From: Candidatus Nitrosopolaris nunavutensis
Lineage (GTDB): Archaea > Thermoproteota > Nitrososphaeria > Nitrososphaerales > Nitrososphaeraceae
Direction: 5' to 3'
Assembly: GCA_002501855.1 (NCBI GenBank)
Contig: DAOM01000281.1
Span: 1 to 16,914, forward strand
DNA: 16,914 nt
The position numbers and the translations under genes are program-made. A model generated the notes under the pieces. The model did not search any database. It had not been told where the DNA came from and saw nothing but the letters and a program-made list of their open reading frames with translations. Positions 5,951-12,781 of this stretch are shown here, one piece after another. The stretch's first letter is position 1. Every line of letters begins with the position of its first letter.

Positions 5951-6158
5951 CTTGTCTACTCTCTTCAATTCCTATTATGTTTTGAAATTCTCTCAAAGTC
6001 ATAGATTTACTATTGTTATCATTTTGATAACCTGAAATTTTTGTAAAAACACCCAATTCCACCGCAGTCATTAAGGTCTTAGATACCCAAGAGCCAGTAG
6101 TCATTTGCATAATTGGCGATGGAGATATATTATTAAGAGTAGCTTCCGAAGGTGACAT
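5925..6158 (-). pseudogene. Truncated SAM-dependent methyltransferase, N-terminal dimerisation part
   Basis: A 77-codon frame whose first 69 residues resemble the N-terminal helical dimerisation region of O-methyltransferase-like enzymes (ISPSPIMQMTTGSWVSKTLM, then AVELGVFTKI and MTLREFQNIIGIEESRQ). Such proteins are usually over 300 residues, with a Rossmann SAM-binding domain that is absent here. From codon 70 the frame runs into the palindromes at 5915-5950 and stops after LMIINGW. The gene was therefore probably cut by an insertion or deletion there. The ATG and a TATA-like sequence (TTAAAATA, about 25 bases upstream) are intact, so the stump may still be transcribed. Confidence 0.65.
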
Positions 6159-6664
6159 GTTTTAGCTTTCAATATTTTAACTATGGTAGTAATTAAGTAT
6201 TGGTTAGATTCTGCTGCTCTTTCGTATCACAAAAGTTACGACTATCTGTCACCAGGGATTTTCTCTATTTGAGACTGACAGGGACAGAAGTGTCCAAAAA
6301 AGGATTTCGGAAGAATTCTCATAAATTAAATACTGATGAGGATAGAGAACAAGAAGGTCGGGACTCTATTGGTTGACAATTAGTCCCAATACCATAATGA
6401 ATTGATTATTGACCAATTTACAAACAGATTTTGAAAAAGTAAAGTTCAATGAGTAAAATCTGATTCTGCCGCAGGTCTCGCATGTTAGCATATTAGCCTA
6501 TCGATAAAGTCAACGAAATATAGTTCTGTTACCGCCTGCCTCTTTGTCCGTATCAATATTGAAAGTATTGTTTCCAGGAAGACCCTTAGACCAACATTTA
6601 ACTAACGAGTAAAAACATGGTTTCGGCTCATTTGCAAAACTAAACTGATAATAGTCCAATTGTT
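6159..6664. other. Intergenic stretch between truncated methyltransferase and DRG GTPase
   Basis: About 500 AT-rich bases with no convincing ORF. Imperfect inverted repeats are present (TTGGT...ACCAA around 6370-6413; CTGTCA...TGACAG around 6246-6282), but they are short with long loops. CATTTAACTAACG near 6594 is a possible promoter element for the GTPase gene, though far from its start. No RNA gene was recognised. Confidence 0.45.
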
Positions 6665-6679
6665 GTGTATTTTTACACA
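6664..6679 (+). promoter_or_regulatory. Perfect hairpin immediately before the DRG start codon
   Basis: TGTGTA-TTTT-TACACA is a 6-bp perfect stem with a four-T loop that ends one base before the TTG at 6680. In RNA it could affect start selection; in DNA it could be a binding site. An alternative GTG start at 6665 falls inside it. Confidence 0.5.
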
Positions 6680-7792
6680 TTGGGAATACCAGAGAAGATA
6701 AAAGCTATCGAAGATGAAATTCACAAAACACAGATCAATAAAGCGACGGAACATCATGTTGGTCTCTTAAAAGCAAAAATGGCGCGTCTCAGGCGAGACA
6801 TGGAGGAAAACACACAGAAAAGAACACTATCAACAGGAGGAGGAGCTTCAGGCTTTGACGTCAGAAAGGGCGGAGATGCCACTGTAATTCTCATCGGATT
6901 GCCTAGCGTTGGAAAGTCTACTCTTCTTAATCGGTTGACAAATGCTAAATCTAAGGTTGCTTCATATCAATTCACAACCCTTACAGCTGTTCCCGGGATG
7001 ATGCATTATCGAGGATCAAATATTCAGATTCTTGATATGCCTGGGATTATAGAAGGAGCAGCCGCCGGAAAAGGACTGGGCAAAAAAGTACTGTCTATCG
7101 CTCGAAGTGCAGACCTAGTCCTAATTGTTCTCGATGTATTCCAACCACACCATTTGGCAATTATAAAAAAGGAGCTGTACGGAATTGGTATCAGAGTCGA
7201 TCAAAAACCTCCCGATCTTGTAATAGAAAAAGCGTCTGCAGGCGGACTATCAGTTAACATCTTGGTTCCAATCAAGATATCTGAAAAACTAGTCCAAGAG
7301 ATTTTACTAACGTACGGCATCCGGAATTGCCGAGTGGTGTTAAGAGAACAAGGTCTATCAGACGATCAATTAATTGATGTCTTGAGCGGCAACCGATCCT
7401 ACATTCCGTCGCTTGCGGTATTGAACAAAATAGACCTCGTAAACCAGGGTTTTGTTAGCGAAGTGCAATCAAAAATTGGAAGTAATTTTATTCCGATTTC
7501 AGCAGATGCAGACGTGAATATCGATGCTCTCAAAGAAGAAATATACAAAAAATTAGATTTCATTAGAATTTACATGCACCAAAAGGGGAAAGAAACTGAC
7601 TTTAAGGAGCCTATGATTATGCAAAACGGATCTAATGTTGGCGATGTATGCAACAAGGTACATCGTAGTATGATCAGGGACTTTAAATTCGCCCAGATAT
7701 GGGGTAAGAGCGCTAAATTTGGTGGGCAGAAAGTAGGAACGGATCATCTGCTCATCGACGAGGACGTTATAACCATCACAAAAAAAATTTAA
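6680..7792 (+). CDS. DRG-family GTPase (Rbg type) with TGS domain
   Basis: A 370-residue relative of eukaryotic DRG1/DRG2, an Obg-superfamily GTPase linked to ribosomes. The N-terminal helix-turn-helix (IPEKIKAIEDEIHKTQINKA) and the block GLLKAKMARLR are diagnostic of DRG. Next comes a Gly-rich linker and the P-loop GLPSVGKST (about residues 73-81). G3 is DMPG, followed by IIEGAAAGKGLG; G4 is NKID; SADAD is the G5 region. The TGS domain at the end includes GDVCNKVHRSMIRDFKFAQIWG and the typical end HLLIDEDVITI. The TTG at 6680 makes the protein start MGIPEKI, where DRG proteins normally start. A GTG at 6665 would add five residues. It stands alone on its strand. Confidence 0.9.
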   Translation: MGIPEKIKAIEDEIHKTQINKATEHHVGLLKAKMARLRRDMEENTQKRTLSTGGGASGFDVRKGGDATVILIGLPSVGKSTLLNRLTNAKSKVASYQFTTLTAVPGMMHYRGSNIQILDMPGIIEGAAAGKGLGKKVLSIARSADLVLIVLDVFQPHHLAIIKKELYGIGIRVDQKPPDLVIEKASAGGLSVNILVPIKISEKLVQEILLTYGIRNCRVVLREQGLSDDQLIDVLSGNRSYIPSLAVLNKIDLVNQGFVSEVQSKIGSNFIPISADADVNIDALKEEIYKKLDFIRIYMHQKGKETDFKEPMIMQNGSNVGDVCNKVHRSMIRDFKFAQIWGKSAKFGGQKVGTDHLLIDEDVITITKKI

Positions 7793-8195
7793 TCGACTTT
7801 GACTCGGTAAGAAGTATTGAATGTAATAAACACAGTTTTCGAGTTCTTAAATGGGATACCGCTTGCAACAACATAATTGCCTATATCGAATGCGACATAG
7901 CATCAAAGATCAATCCACAACTCGCCACGCAGATATTTCCATTTGGTTATTAGGTTACACATCCATTTCTTACCTTAGCTGTCTGGCAAAGTGCAACATA
8001 TTGATAATACATCTTATGGACTATAACGCGCAACAAGATAAAATAATCATGGAGAGTTGACTAGACAGCGCGTGCTGTCATATTACATGATGAGCACTTC
8101 TACGATGAAATAATGGCAGCTCAGTCAAATGCCTTCTCCTCATATTCTGTGAAACAAAATCGGATTAACTCTGAGTCTTCACGGCTGCCGTCAAT
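7793..8195. other. Intergenic stretch with one hairpin, no supported gene
   Basis: The gap lies between the ends of the convergent DRG and RNase HI genes. A plus-strand 69-codon frame (7851-8060) has no motif, no suitable promoter and atypical composition, so it was not accepted. The clearest structure is a perfect hairpin GACAGC-GCGT-GCTGTC at 8064-8079. It is not followed by T residues, so it is not an obvious terminator. Confidence 0.5.
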
Positions 8196-8609
8196 TTAGG
8201 TACCGGCATTTTTATATTTAATTCGTTCGTCTATCGCTTGATTAGCCAATGAGTCTGCATATCTATTAATTTCCCTGGGAATATGTCTGTAAATCACTAT
8301 TCTGAAATACTCCTCCAAATTTGAGATTTCTTTGAATAGCAGCTTTAGTTGCTTATTTCTTACTTTGTATTTGTTTGTTCTCTGATTTATGACCAATTCA
8401 CTGTCCGACAGAACTGTGATTTCATCGTCAATGGAGGAGGCAATTTCCAGCGCTTTTTTCAATGCAATGTATTCTGCCTGATTGTTAGTCTTAATCCCTA
8501 TGAATTCTTTATACTCCGCGATTTTGTCGTTATCTTTAGTGATTACAATGCCGATCCCTGAATAACCTGGGTTACCTCGACTTGCACCATCAATATGAAT
8601 AGACAACAA
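8196..8609 (-). CDS. rnhA: Ribonuclease HI
   Basis: A 137-residue enzyme that cleaves RNA in RNA-DNA hybrids, such as R-loops and primers. The RNase H fold is visible from IHIDGASRGNPGYSGIG at the N terminus. The four metal-binding acidic residues are present: D7, E46 (NNQAEY), D69 (LSDSELV) and D119 (RYADSLANQA). The length fits the short archaeal/bacterial type without an N-terminal hybrid-binding domain. The start is TTG at 8609 or the adjacent TTG at 8606; there is no ATG in a suitable place. A TATA-like CTATTTATG about 43 bases upstream suggests a short leader. It lies on the same strand as the phosphoesterase, 126 bases downstream, separated by a strong inverted repeat. Confidence 0.92.
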   Translation of the reverse strand: MLSIHIDGASRGNPGYSGIGIVITKDNDKIAEYKEFIGIKTNNQAEYIALKKALEIASSIDDEITVLSDSELVINQRTNKYKVRNKQLKLLFKEISNLEEYFRIVIYRHIPREINRYADSLANQAIDERIKYKNAGT

Positions 8610-8659
8610 CGGTCTCGCTTGCTGATTATTTTCCCGAGATAGCGAGACATAAATAGTCT

Positions 8660-8708
8660 CTGACTCGAGAGGTCGAGATTTCTACTGCCGCTCGTCTCTC
8701 CGAGTCAG
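8660..8708. repeat. Long imperfect inverted repeat between phosphoesterase and rnhA
   Basis: CTGACTCG (8660-8667) pairs with CGAGTCAG (8701-8708). Inside, AGAG/CTCT and CGAG/CTCG extend the stem to about 16 pairs with small bulges around a loop of about 13 nt. A second repeat, GTCTCGC/GCGAGAC (8612-8618 and 8642-8648), lies between it and rnhA. The sequence is more GC-rich than the rest of the gap. It may be a structured 3' end of the phosphoesterase mRNA or a binding site upstream of rnhA. Confidence 0.7.
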
Positions 8709-8735
8709 TAGGATTTATTTTACCGCATACTTGTG

Positions 8736-9497
8736 CTAGCTTTCAGTTTCCAAAAATGGCTTATATTTATTTACTAGGTTTAAGAGAGGCATCCGTTTAC
8801 CGCCAACTATCTTTATGTCGATTTGTGATTTTCCGTTCCTGACATCTAAAATATTATAAGCATTCTCGAAAAATCCTCTGAACCGTGTTGAACTGGCTGT
8901 TCCCGCATAAGCAATCTCCAACGATCCCAAGTTCCACACCCAAGGTCTATGTTTATGACCGCAAAGCACCAAATCGACTTTGGATTGAAGACAGGCCATT
9001 AAGGTGTCACCTGCATCCAAAATGATAATTTTATCTGTCCCCGTGTCTGGAATACCTATGAGATGGTGGTGCATTGCAATAATCTTCGTTTTGTTCTCAC
9101 ATTTAGCCAAGGTTTCAATCATCCACTTATTTTGCCTATACCCTACCTCTCCCTCGTCTCTGTCCGGCCTAGCAGTGCCAAGAGTCATAATTACTACCTC
9201 GTCTTCTAGTTCATAGATTTGCTTTGACGGGAAGAATTTCTTGAAAACAAGATATCCTGTATGCCGGTAGTCATGATTACCTGCCAAAACGATCTTGTTA
9301 GGACATGCGAGCTTATTAATTTCAAATTGAGCACGTTCGAACTGGAAGAGTAATCCATCGTCAGTAAGATCGCCAGTAATAATAATAGCATCAGGTTTTA
9401 GGTTCTCGATCTCCTCCACTAGCGTGTCAAAAACATTTTGATTGAACAGGCTCCCAATGTGGATATCTGAAAGCTGAACTATCTGCATATTTCTCAT
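8736..9497 (-). CDS. Calcineurin-like metallophosphoesterase
   Basis: A 253-residue cytoplasmic phosphoesterase with the full set of dimetal ligands: D11 and H13 (SDIHIG), D43 (ITGDLTDDG), N74-H75 (AGNHDYRH), a histidine run at 143-145 (AMHHHL) and GHKHRP at about 180-185. The compact size and GHxH end place it in the class III cyclic-nucleotide phosphodiesterase/general phosphoesterase group; the substrate is unknown. Possible starts are TTG 9518, ATG 9497 and ATG 9488. The ATG at 9497 was chosen because the TATA box CTTTTTATTG lies 24 bases upstream, giving a leaderless mRNA; the TTG would lie inside the TATA box. The gene is divergent from the exported protein at 9610. Confidence 0.87.
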   Translation of the reverse strand: MRNMQIVQLSDIHIGSLFNQNVFDTLVEEIENLKPDAIIITGDLTDDGLLFQFERAQFEINKLACPNKIVLAGNHDYRHTGYLVFKKFFPSKQIYELEDEVVIMTLGTARPDRDEGEVGYRQNKWMIETLAKCENKTKIIAMHHHLIGIPDTGTDKIIILDAGDTLMACLQSKVDLVLCGHKHRPWVWNLGSLEIAYAGTASSTRFRGFFENAYNILDVRNGKSQIDIKIVGGKRMPLLNLVNKYKPFLETES

Positions 9498-9515
9498 CCA
9501 TCCCTTGGCTGTCAA

Positions 9516-9525
9516 CAATAAAAAG
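9516..9525 (-). promoter_or_regulatory. TATA box of the phosphoesterase gene
   Basis: CTTTTTATTG on the minus strand is centred 24 bases from the ATG at 9497. Its position decides the start codon. Confidence 0.55.
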
Positions 9526-9571
9526 TTGTTCTATATGAACCTGGAATTTCACATTTAGAGAATATTAATAA

Positions 9572-9601
9572 TACCGCACGCGATTCTTTTAGGGTGCGGT
9601 A
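9572..9601 (+). promoter_or_regulatory. Inverted repeat framing the promoter of the exported-protein gene
   Basis: TACCGCAC (9572-9579) and GTGCGGTA (9594-9601) form a perfect 8-bp inverted repeat with a 14-base spacer. The spacer contains TTCTTTTAG, a TATA-like element about 24 bases before the ATG at 9610. A dimeric regulator bound to both arms would cover the TATA box, so a repressor operator is the simplest reading. Confidence 0.6.
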
Positions 9602-9609
9602 AATTTGTA

Positions 9610-10191
9610 ATGCCCAAACGTAAAGTAAAAGAAGAAAAGGCACCGAAAAGACTAGGAAAAAAAGAAGTCCTGATACCGCCTATTGCTATGGGCGCTTCAC
9701 TGCTCGTAGCATTAGTTATACTTCCACATTTTGCCCCGCCTCCCATACCGACGAAAATATGTCTTAGGTCACAGAATGCAGATCAGTTTAATCTGTATCC
9801 ACGAGTACAAGTTATCGTTGACGGCAAACAGAATTCGCTACCCGCCGGAGTCGGAAATAGCACGGTTAATGGAAAAGAATGCTTACATGTGATTCATACT
9901 GATGCAGCAGGTTCCACTATCCACATTGAATATATACGGCCCATTAGGTTGACGATGGCTGACTTTATGAAGATCTATTCTCCCGATAATAAGACAATAT
10001 CTGTAGTAGAAAATTCATCTGGAATTCCACATATAAAAACTCTAAGCCTTGAAAACTATAATATTCATTATTCTTACTATTCAGAAAAAGGTGAATTTAC
10101 AAAAGTAAATAAGCCATCTGATTTTCCTCCCTTTGTCAACAACATGGTCGCAAGATTAGCGCTAACTTCTTCTTCCCAGTCTTCAAAATAG
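9610..10191 (+). CDS. Membrane-anchored exported protein
   Basis: A 193-residue protein with a basic N terminus (PKRKVKEEKAPKRLGKK), one transmembrane helix at about residues 21-41 and an extracytoplasmic domain. The domain has two cysteines (C51, C91) that may form a disulfide. The block LPAGVG, then CLHVIHTDAAGSTIHIEY, then LTMADFMKIY, recalls a widespread secreted domain with a pattern like 'IPAGIG...C-x-x-x-HTHDxSGxIHVE...TLGDFF'. Here the HTHD histidine is missing (HTDAAG), so any metal site may be altered. That comparison is from memory. Function is unknown. The promoter is enclosed by an inverted repeat. Confidence 0.72.
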   Translation: MPKRKVKEEKAPKRLGKKEVLIPPIAMGASLLVALVILPHFAPPPIPTKICLRSQNADQFNLYPRVQVIVDGKQNSLPAGVGNSTVNGKECLHVIHTDAAGSTIHIEYIRPIRLTMADFMKIYSPDNKTISVVENSSGIPHIKTLSLENYNIHYSYYSEKGEFTKVNKPSDFPPFVNNMVARLALTSSSQSSK

Positions 10192-10203
10192 AAATAATCG
10201 AGA

Positions 10204-10437
10204 TTACTTCGTTAATGACCACTTTCCACGGTCCACAACAAAACTGCCTCCAACATTCGAGGAGATGGTGCTGCTCCCGAGCTTGTAGAATCCACGATGA
10301 AAGTCCTTAGAACACGTAACACCGTCGCAGAGTTGATCGTATGTAATGCCGGCTCTGGGCGGTGACAGAAAGCTGGTGGTAAAAGCGACTCGTACACCAG
10401 GTGGATGATATTTTGAGATGATCTTGGAGACACTCAC
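10204..10437 (-). CDS. Possible 77-aa protein of unknown function
   Basis: A GTG-started frame encoding a basic protein with two cysteines (CDGVTC), several aromatic residues and beta-rich character (GSSTISSNVGGSFVVDRGKW). The region is richer in G and C than the surrounding gaps, which favours coding sequence. An overlapping 73-codon frame on the same strand is more arginine/proline-rich and less protein-like. CTAAATATT lies about 20 bases upstream of the GTG, a little close for a TATA box. No family is recognised. The gene would converge with the exported-protein gene; their stops are 12 bases apart. Confidence 0.35.
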   Translation of the reverse strand: MSVSKIISKYHPPGVRVAFTTSFLSPPRAGITYDQLCDGVTCSKDFHRGFYKLGSSTISSNVGGSFVVDRGKWSLTK

Positions 10438-10599
10438 ATTTCGAATTCAATATTTAGCGCTACCACGAATTTTATCGCGAAATTAAATACGTCACTTACG
10501 ATCTTAACGATAGACCCACTGTGTCTCAGATGGCAGACCAATATCTGTTCGGGTTGGTAAGCTATTGAAGAGGCAGTCCTAACTAATTTAGGAAGAGAT

Positions 10600-10620
10600 A
10601 TAAAAAAAAGCTCCTTTTTA
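10600..10620 (-). terminator. Poly-T terminator downstream of ksgA
   Basis: On the minus strand AAAAAGGAGCTTTTTTTTATA forms a small hairpin ending in eight T residues, about 100 bases after the ksgA stop. A second hairpin (TCCTAA-CTAAT-TTAGGA, 10577-10593) follows. The operon L21e-rpoF-DUF655-ksgA probably ends here. Confidence 0.6.
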
Positions 10621-10705
10621 TCTTCATTCTGAGATTATTTCATCCAATTTAGACAGTTAACGTCGTTGGCTGTTAATGAAAGCTATCAGCAATAGAGAAT
10701 AAACG

Positions 10706-11431
10706 TCATATAGATTCAGCTAGACTCAATAACTGAGTCGGTTGTAATTCGTCTATCCTCTTCGTACCGGCAAAATCAATTTTACAATTGTGTTTTTTTA
10801 ATACTGAAAATAATTTTCTATTTCTACTTGAAAATAGGAGATTCAAATTCTTAATTGTCGCCCTTGTTATTGGGATCCCTGGTTCTTTAGGAGCAAGTCT
10901 TATAACCGTTGACTCAACGCTAGGATGAGGATCAAATGATCCCTTTGACACATGAAACAACTGCTCTATAATGAAGCAGTGCTGTGTTATGACAGTAATG
11001 GATCGGTAGTTTTCATCGCCAGGTCTGGCTTGCAATTTATCTGCAAATTCCTTCTGCACAGTCAGTATTGCCCGGGTAAATTTCTGCAACGCTAACCATT
11101 GAAGTGCATCCCTACTTCTAGAATAAGGAAGATTCGAAATGAAAACATCAAACACGCAAACGGGGAATTTAAAAATATCTGCATTGATTAATTTCAGGTT
11201 TGGAAAAGCAGATATGAGCTTGCTTGATTTCTTGAACAGGTCGCGGTCGACCTCGAACGAAACCACCGATTTAGCTCTTTTACACAGTTCAGTTGTTAAA
11301 GTACCCTCTCCAGTTCCGGCTTCATACACGGTCTCGTTCTGACTAATCTTGGCTACTTCGATTAGTTTTTCAAGAACTCTTCCGTCTTTAAGCATATGCT
11401 GGCCGAGAAGCCTTCGTTTTGAGAGTTTCAT
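10706..11431 (-). CDS. ksgA: 16S rRNA adenine dimethyltransferase KsgA/Dim1 family
   Basis: A 241-residue SAM-dependent enzyme that in this family dimethylates two adjacent adenines near the 3' end of 16S rRNA during small-subunit assembly. Seen in order: the N-terminal LGQHMLKD box, where the family has 'GQ-x-FL-x-D'; SAM motif I EAGTGEGTLT (about 37-46); the acidic motif II FEVD; and motif IV NLPYSRSRDAL (about 99-109). Motif IV normally reads NLPY-x-I-S/T-x-P, so the part after NLPY is atypical. The protein is also short for the family (often about 260-280 residues). The start ATG overlaps the stop of the DUF655 gene by four bases (ATGA), indicating translational coupling. The same DUF655-ksgA order is found in many archaea. 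Confidence 0.9.
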   Translation of the reverse strand: MKLSKRRLLGQHMLKDGRVLEKLIEVAKISQNETVYEAGTGEGTLTTELCKRAKSVVSFEVDRDLFKKSSKLISAFPNLKLINADIFKFPVCVFDVFISNLPYSRSRDALQWLALQKFTRAILTVQKEFADKLQARPGDENYRSITVITQHCFIIEQLFHVSKGSFDPHPSVESTVIRLAPKEPGIPITRATIKNLNLLFSSRNRKLFSVLKKHNCKIDFAGTKRIDELQPTQLLSLAESI

Positions 11432-12054
11432 TTCTTGACAAACAAATTCATTCTCGCTTCACCGGTAATTTCATCGATTATTCTTTTTGCTATCAGCTTA
11501 GCCGGATCGCGTAATCCCACTCTCTGTTGAATTTCTACGAAGCTTTCAAATTTTTTCCTATCTCGCTCTCTAATTATGGTCATCATGTAAGTCTTTCCTA
11601 TGCCTGGAATCAGTTCTAAAGCGTGGATCCTGGGTGTAATCGGTTGAGCCGTGTTTATATAGTCAATGAAACGCTTTTGGTTTGCTATCACTATTTTTTC
11701 AATAATGCTAGGAAGTTCGTTTTTCGCAGATTGGGATATAGAATCATATTCAAGCCTGCCAAGCACACTCATCACTTTGTCGCGGCCCTCCCTACCAATA
11801 TATACTCGCTCGGCGACCTCGATACTCATATTTTGAGTTCCGAGAAGTTCCAGTAAAGTGAGACGCTCCTCTCCTATCGCCTGAATAATCATACCCTCCC
11901 TTCCTCTCACTGTCAACGCCTTGGCTCGTTGGGTGAAGTCCAAAACGTACGCATACTCCTCGTACCTGCGTTGGCCTTCCTGCGGTGCTGTTCTAGAACT
12001 CTGCTCGCTAGTAGTCCCGATGCTACTATCATATCCCCGCAGCCACGCTGACAA
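11428..12054 (-). CDS. DUF655 family RNA-binding protein
   Basis: A 208-residue protein matching the archaeal DUF655 family: EEYAYVLDF near residue 32, then an OB-like region (MIIQAIGEERLTLLELLG) and SIEVAERVYIGREGRDKV. A helix-hairpin-helix follows at about 150-180 (ELIPGIGKTYMMTIIRERDRKKFESF). A role in RNA binding or rRNA processing is inferred from these folds and from its neighbours. The start is TTG at 12054, supported by a purine-rich GGAAGGAAGG ribosome-binding sequence about 8 bases upstream. The first 30 or so residues are low-complexity and not part of the conserved domain. It overlaps ksgA by four bases and lies 51 bases after rpoF. Confidence 0.88.
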   Translation of the reverse strand: MSAWLRGYDSSIGTTSEQSSRTAPQEGQRRYEEYAYVLDFTQRAKALTVRGREGMIIQAIGEERLTLLELLGTQNMSIEVAERVYIGREGRDKVMSVLGRLEYDSISQSAKNELPSIIEKIVIANQKRFIDYINTAQPITPRIHALELIPGIGKTYMMTIIRERDRKKFESFVEIQQRVGLRDPAKLIAKRIIDEITGEARMNLFVKK

Positions 12055-12105
12055 TGTCGATCCTTCCTTCCTTTTCTCCTGTATAACTATTGATTACCTT
12101 TTTAT

Positions 12106-12438
12106 TTAACTTTCATTCCGCGTTTGGAGTATGTTCAGCATCTTTTGCAAGGTTTCGGTAAGAATAAGTTTTTTCCACCCGAAAGTAAAAGCCCTTAATT
12201 CTTCCAGAGAGGAAGGTGATACATTTACAACTTCTATTGCTTCTTCTTCTTTTAATTCACACTCTTCAATTAGTCGCTTTACCATTTCACGTGCAACCTC
12301 TGAGCCGGTTTTCGCGAATTTTACAACATAGTCATGCGTCCATCTCTGTATTTGGTCCATATCATCTGACTTAACCTGTTCTAAAACTTCTTTAGCCTCA
12401 GACAATGTTATTATTTCTTTTTTAAGAATGTCAGTCAC
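12106..12438 (-). CDS. rpoF: DNA-directed RNA polymerase subunit F (Rpo4/Rpb4-like)
   Basis: A 110-residue helical protein corresponding to archaeal RpoF, which pairs with RpoE (Rpb7 counterpart) to form the polymerase stalk that contacts nascent RNA and initiation factors. The N-terminal ITLSEAKEVLEQ and the HRDC-like helical C-terminal half with the acidic loop ELKEEEAIEVVNVSPSSLEELRAF are typical. It starts with GTG at 12438 and overlaps the end of the L21e gene by eight bases, so translation is probably coupled. The order L21e-RpoF-DUF655-KsgA is conserved in many archaea, which strengthens the call. Confidence 0.92.
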   Translation of the reverse strand: MTDILKKEIITLSEAKEVLEQVKSDDMDQIQRWTHDYVVKFAKTGSEVAREMVKRLIEECELKEEEAIEVVNVSPSSLEELRAFTFGWKKLILTETLQKMLNILQTRNES

Positions 12439-12736
12439 TCTTTACCGACTTCCCTCCGTTAAACGGCTTTATATGGTTAAGTCTAGTTTGCAAAATTTTC
12501 TGCTTACTTCCAAACAATACTGCAACTTTCAAAATTCTCCTGCCTACCTCCATAACATCTCCTACCCTTCCTTGAAACCTTCTGTGCGGAGTGGTAGAAT
12601 GTTCAGAGGGATCTATATCAATGATAACTTTGTCACCAACGTTATATTCTGTTAGTAAATAGGATATACCTCTAGAGACATTACGTTTAGTCAGGACAGA
12701 ACGAGATTTTCTCCTCGTACCGTGTGAACTTGGCAT
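12431..12736 (-). CDS. rpl21e: Large-subunit ribosomal protein L21e
   Basis: A 101-residue basic protein beginning MPSSHGTRRKSRSVLTKR. It has the L21e core YNVGDKVIIDIDPSEHSTTPHRRFQGRVGDV and a C-terminal KQKILQTRLNHIKPF. L21e is an SH3-like 50S protein found in archaea and eukaryotes. The ATG start fits a TATA-like ATAAATTAAGG about 27 bases upstream, in the short gap after radA. It heads the operon with rpoF, DUF655 and ksgA. Confidence 0.95.
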   Translation of the reverse strand: MPSSHGTRRKSRSVLTKRNVSRGISYLLTEYNVGDKVIIDIDPSEHSTTPHRRFQGRVGDVMEVGRRILKVAVLFGSKQKILQTRLNHIKPFNGGKSVKSD

Positions 12737-12756
12737 CGTAAACTGATGTTTTAAGG

Positions 12757-12768
12757 CCTTAATTTATG
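12757..12768 (-). promoter_or_regulatory. Promoter of the L21e-rpoF-DUF655-ksgA operon
   Basis: CATAAATTAAGG on the minus strand is centred about 27 bases from the L21e ATG. It lies within the 45-base gap after the radA stop, so the operon can be transcribed independently of radA. Confidence 0.45.
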
Positions 12769-12781
12769 TTATGTTATTTAA

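Noticed and set aside
7851..8060. Plus-strand 69-codon frame
   Set aside because: Its ATG sits within the only TATA-like sequence, the composition is not protein-like, and there is no motif.
8087..8175. Possible C/D box guide RNA (ATGATGA and ACGATGA boxes, CTGA further on)
   Set aside because: No D' box at the required spacing, and the distance from the C to the D box is too long for an archaeal C/D RNA.
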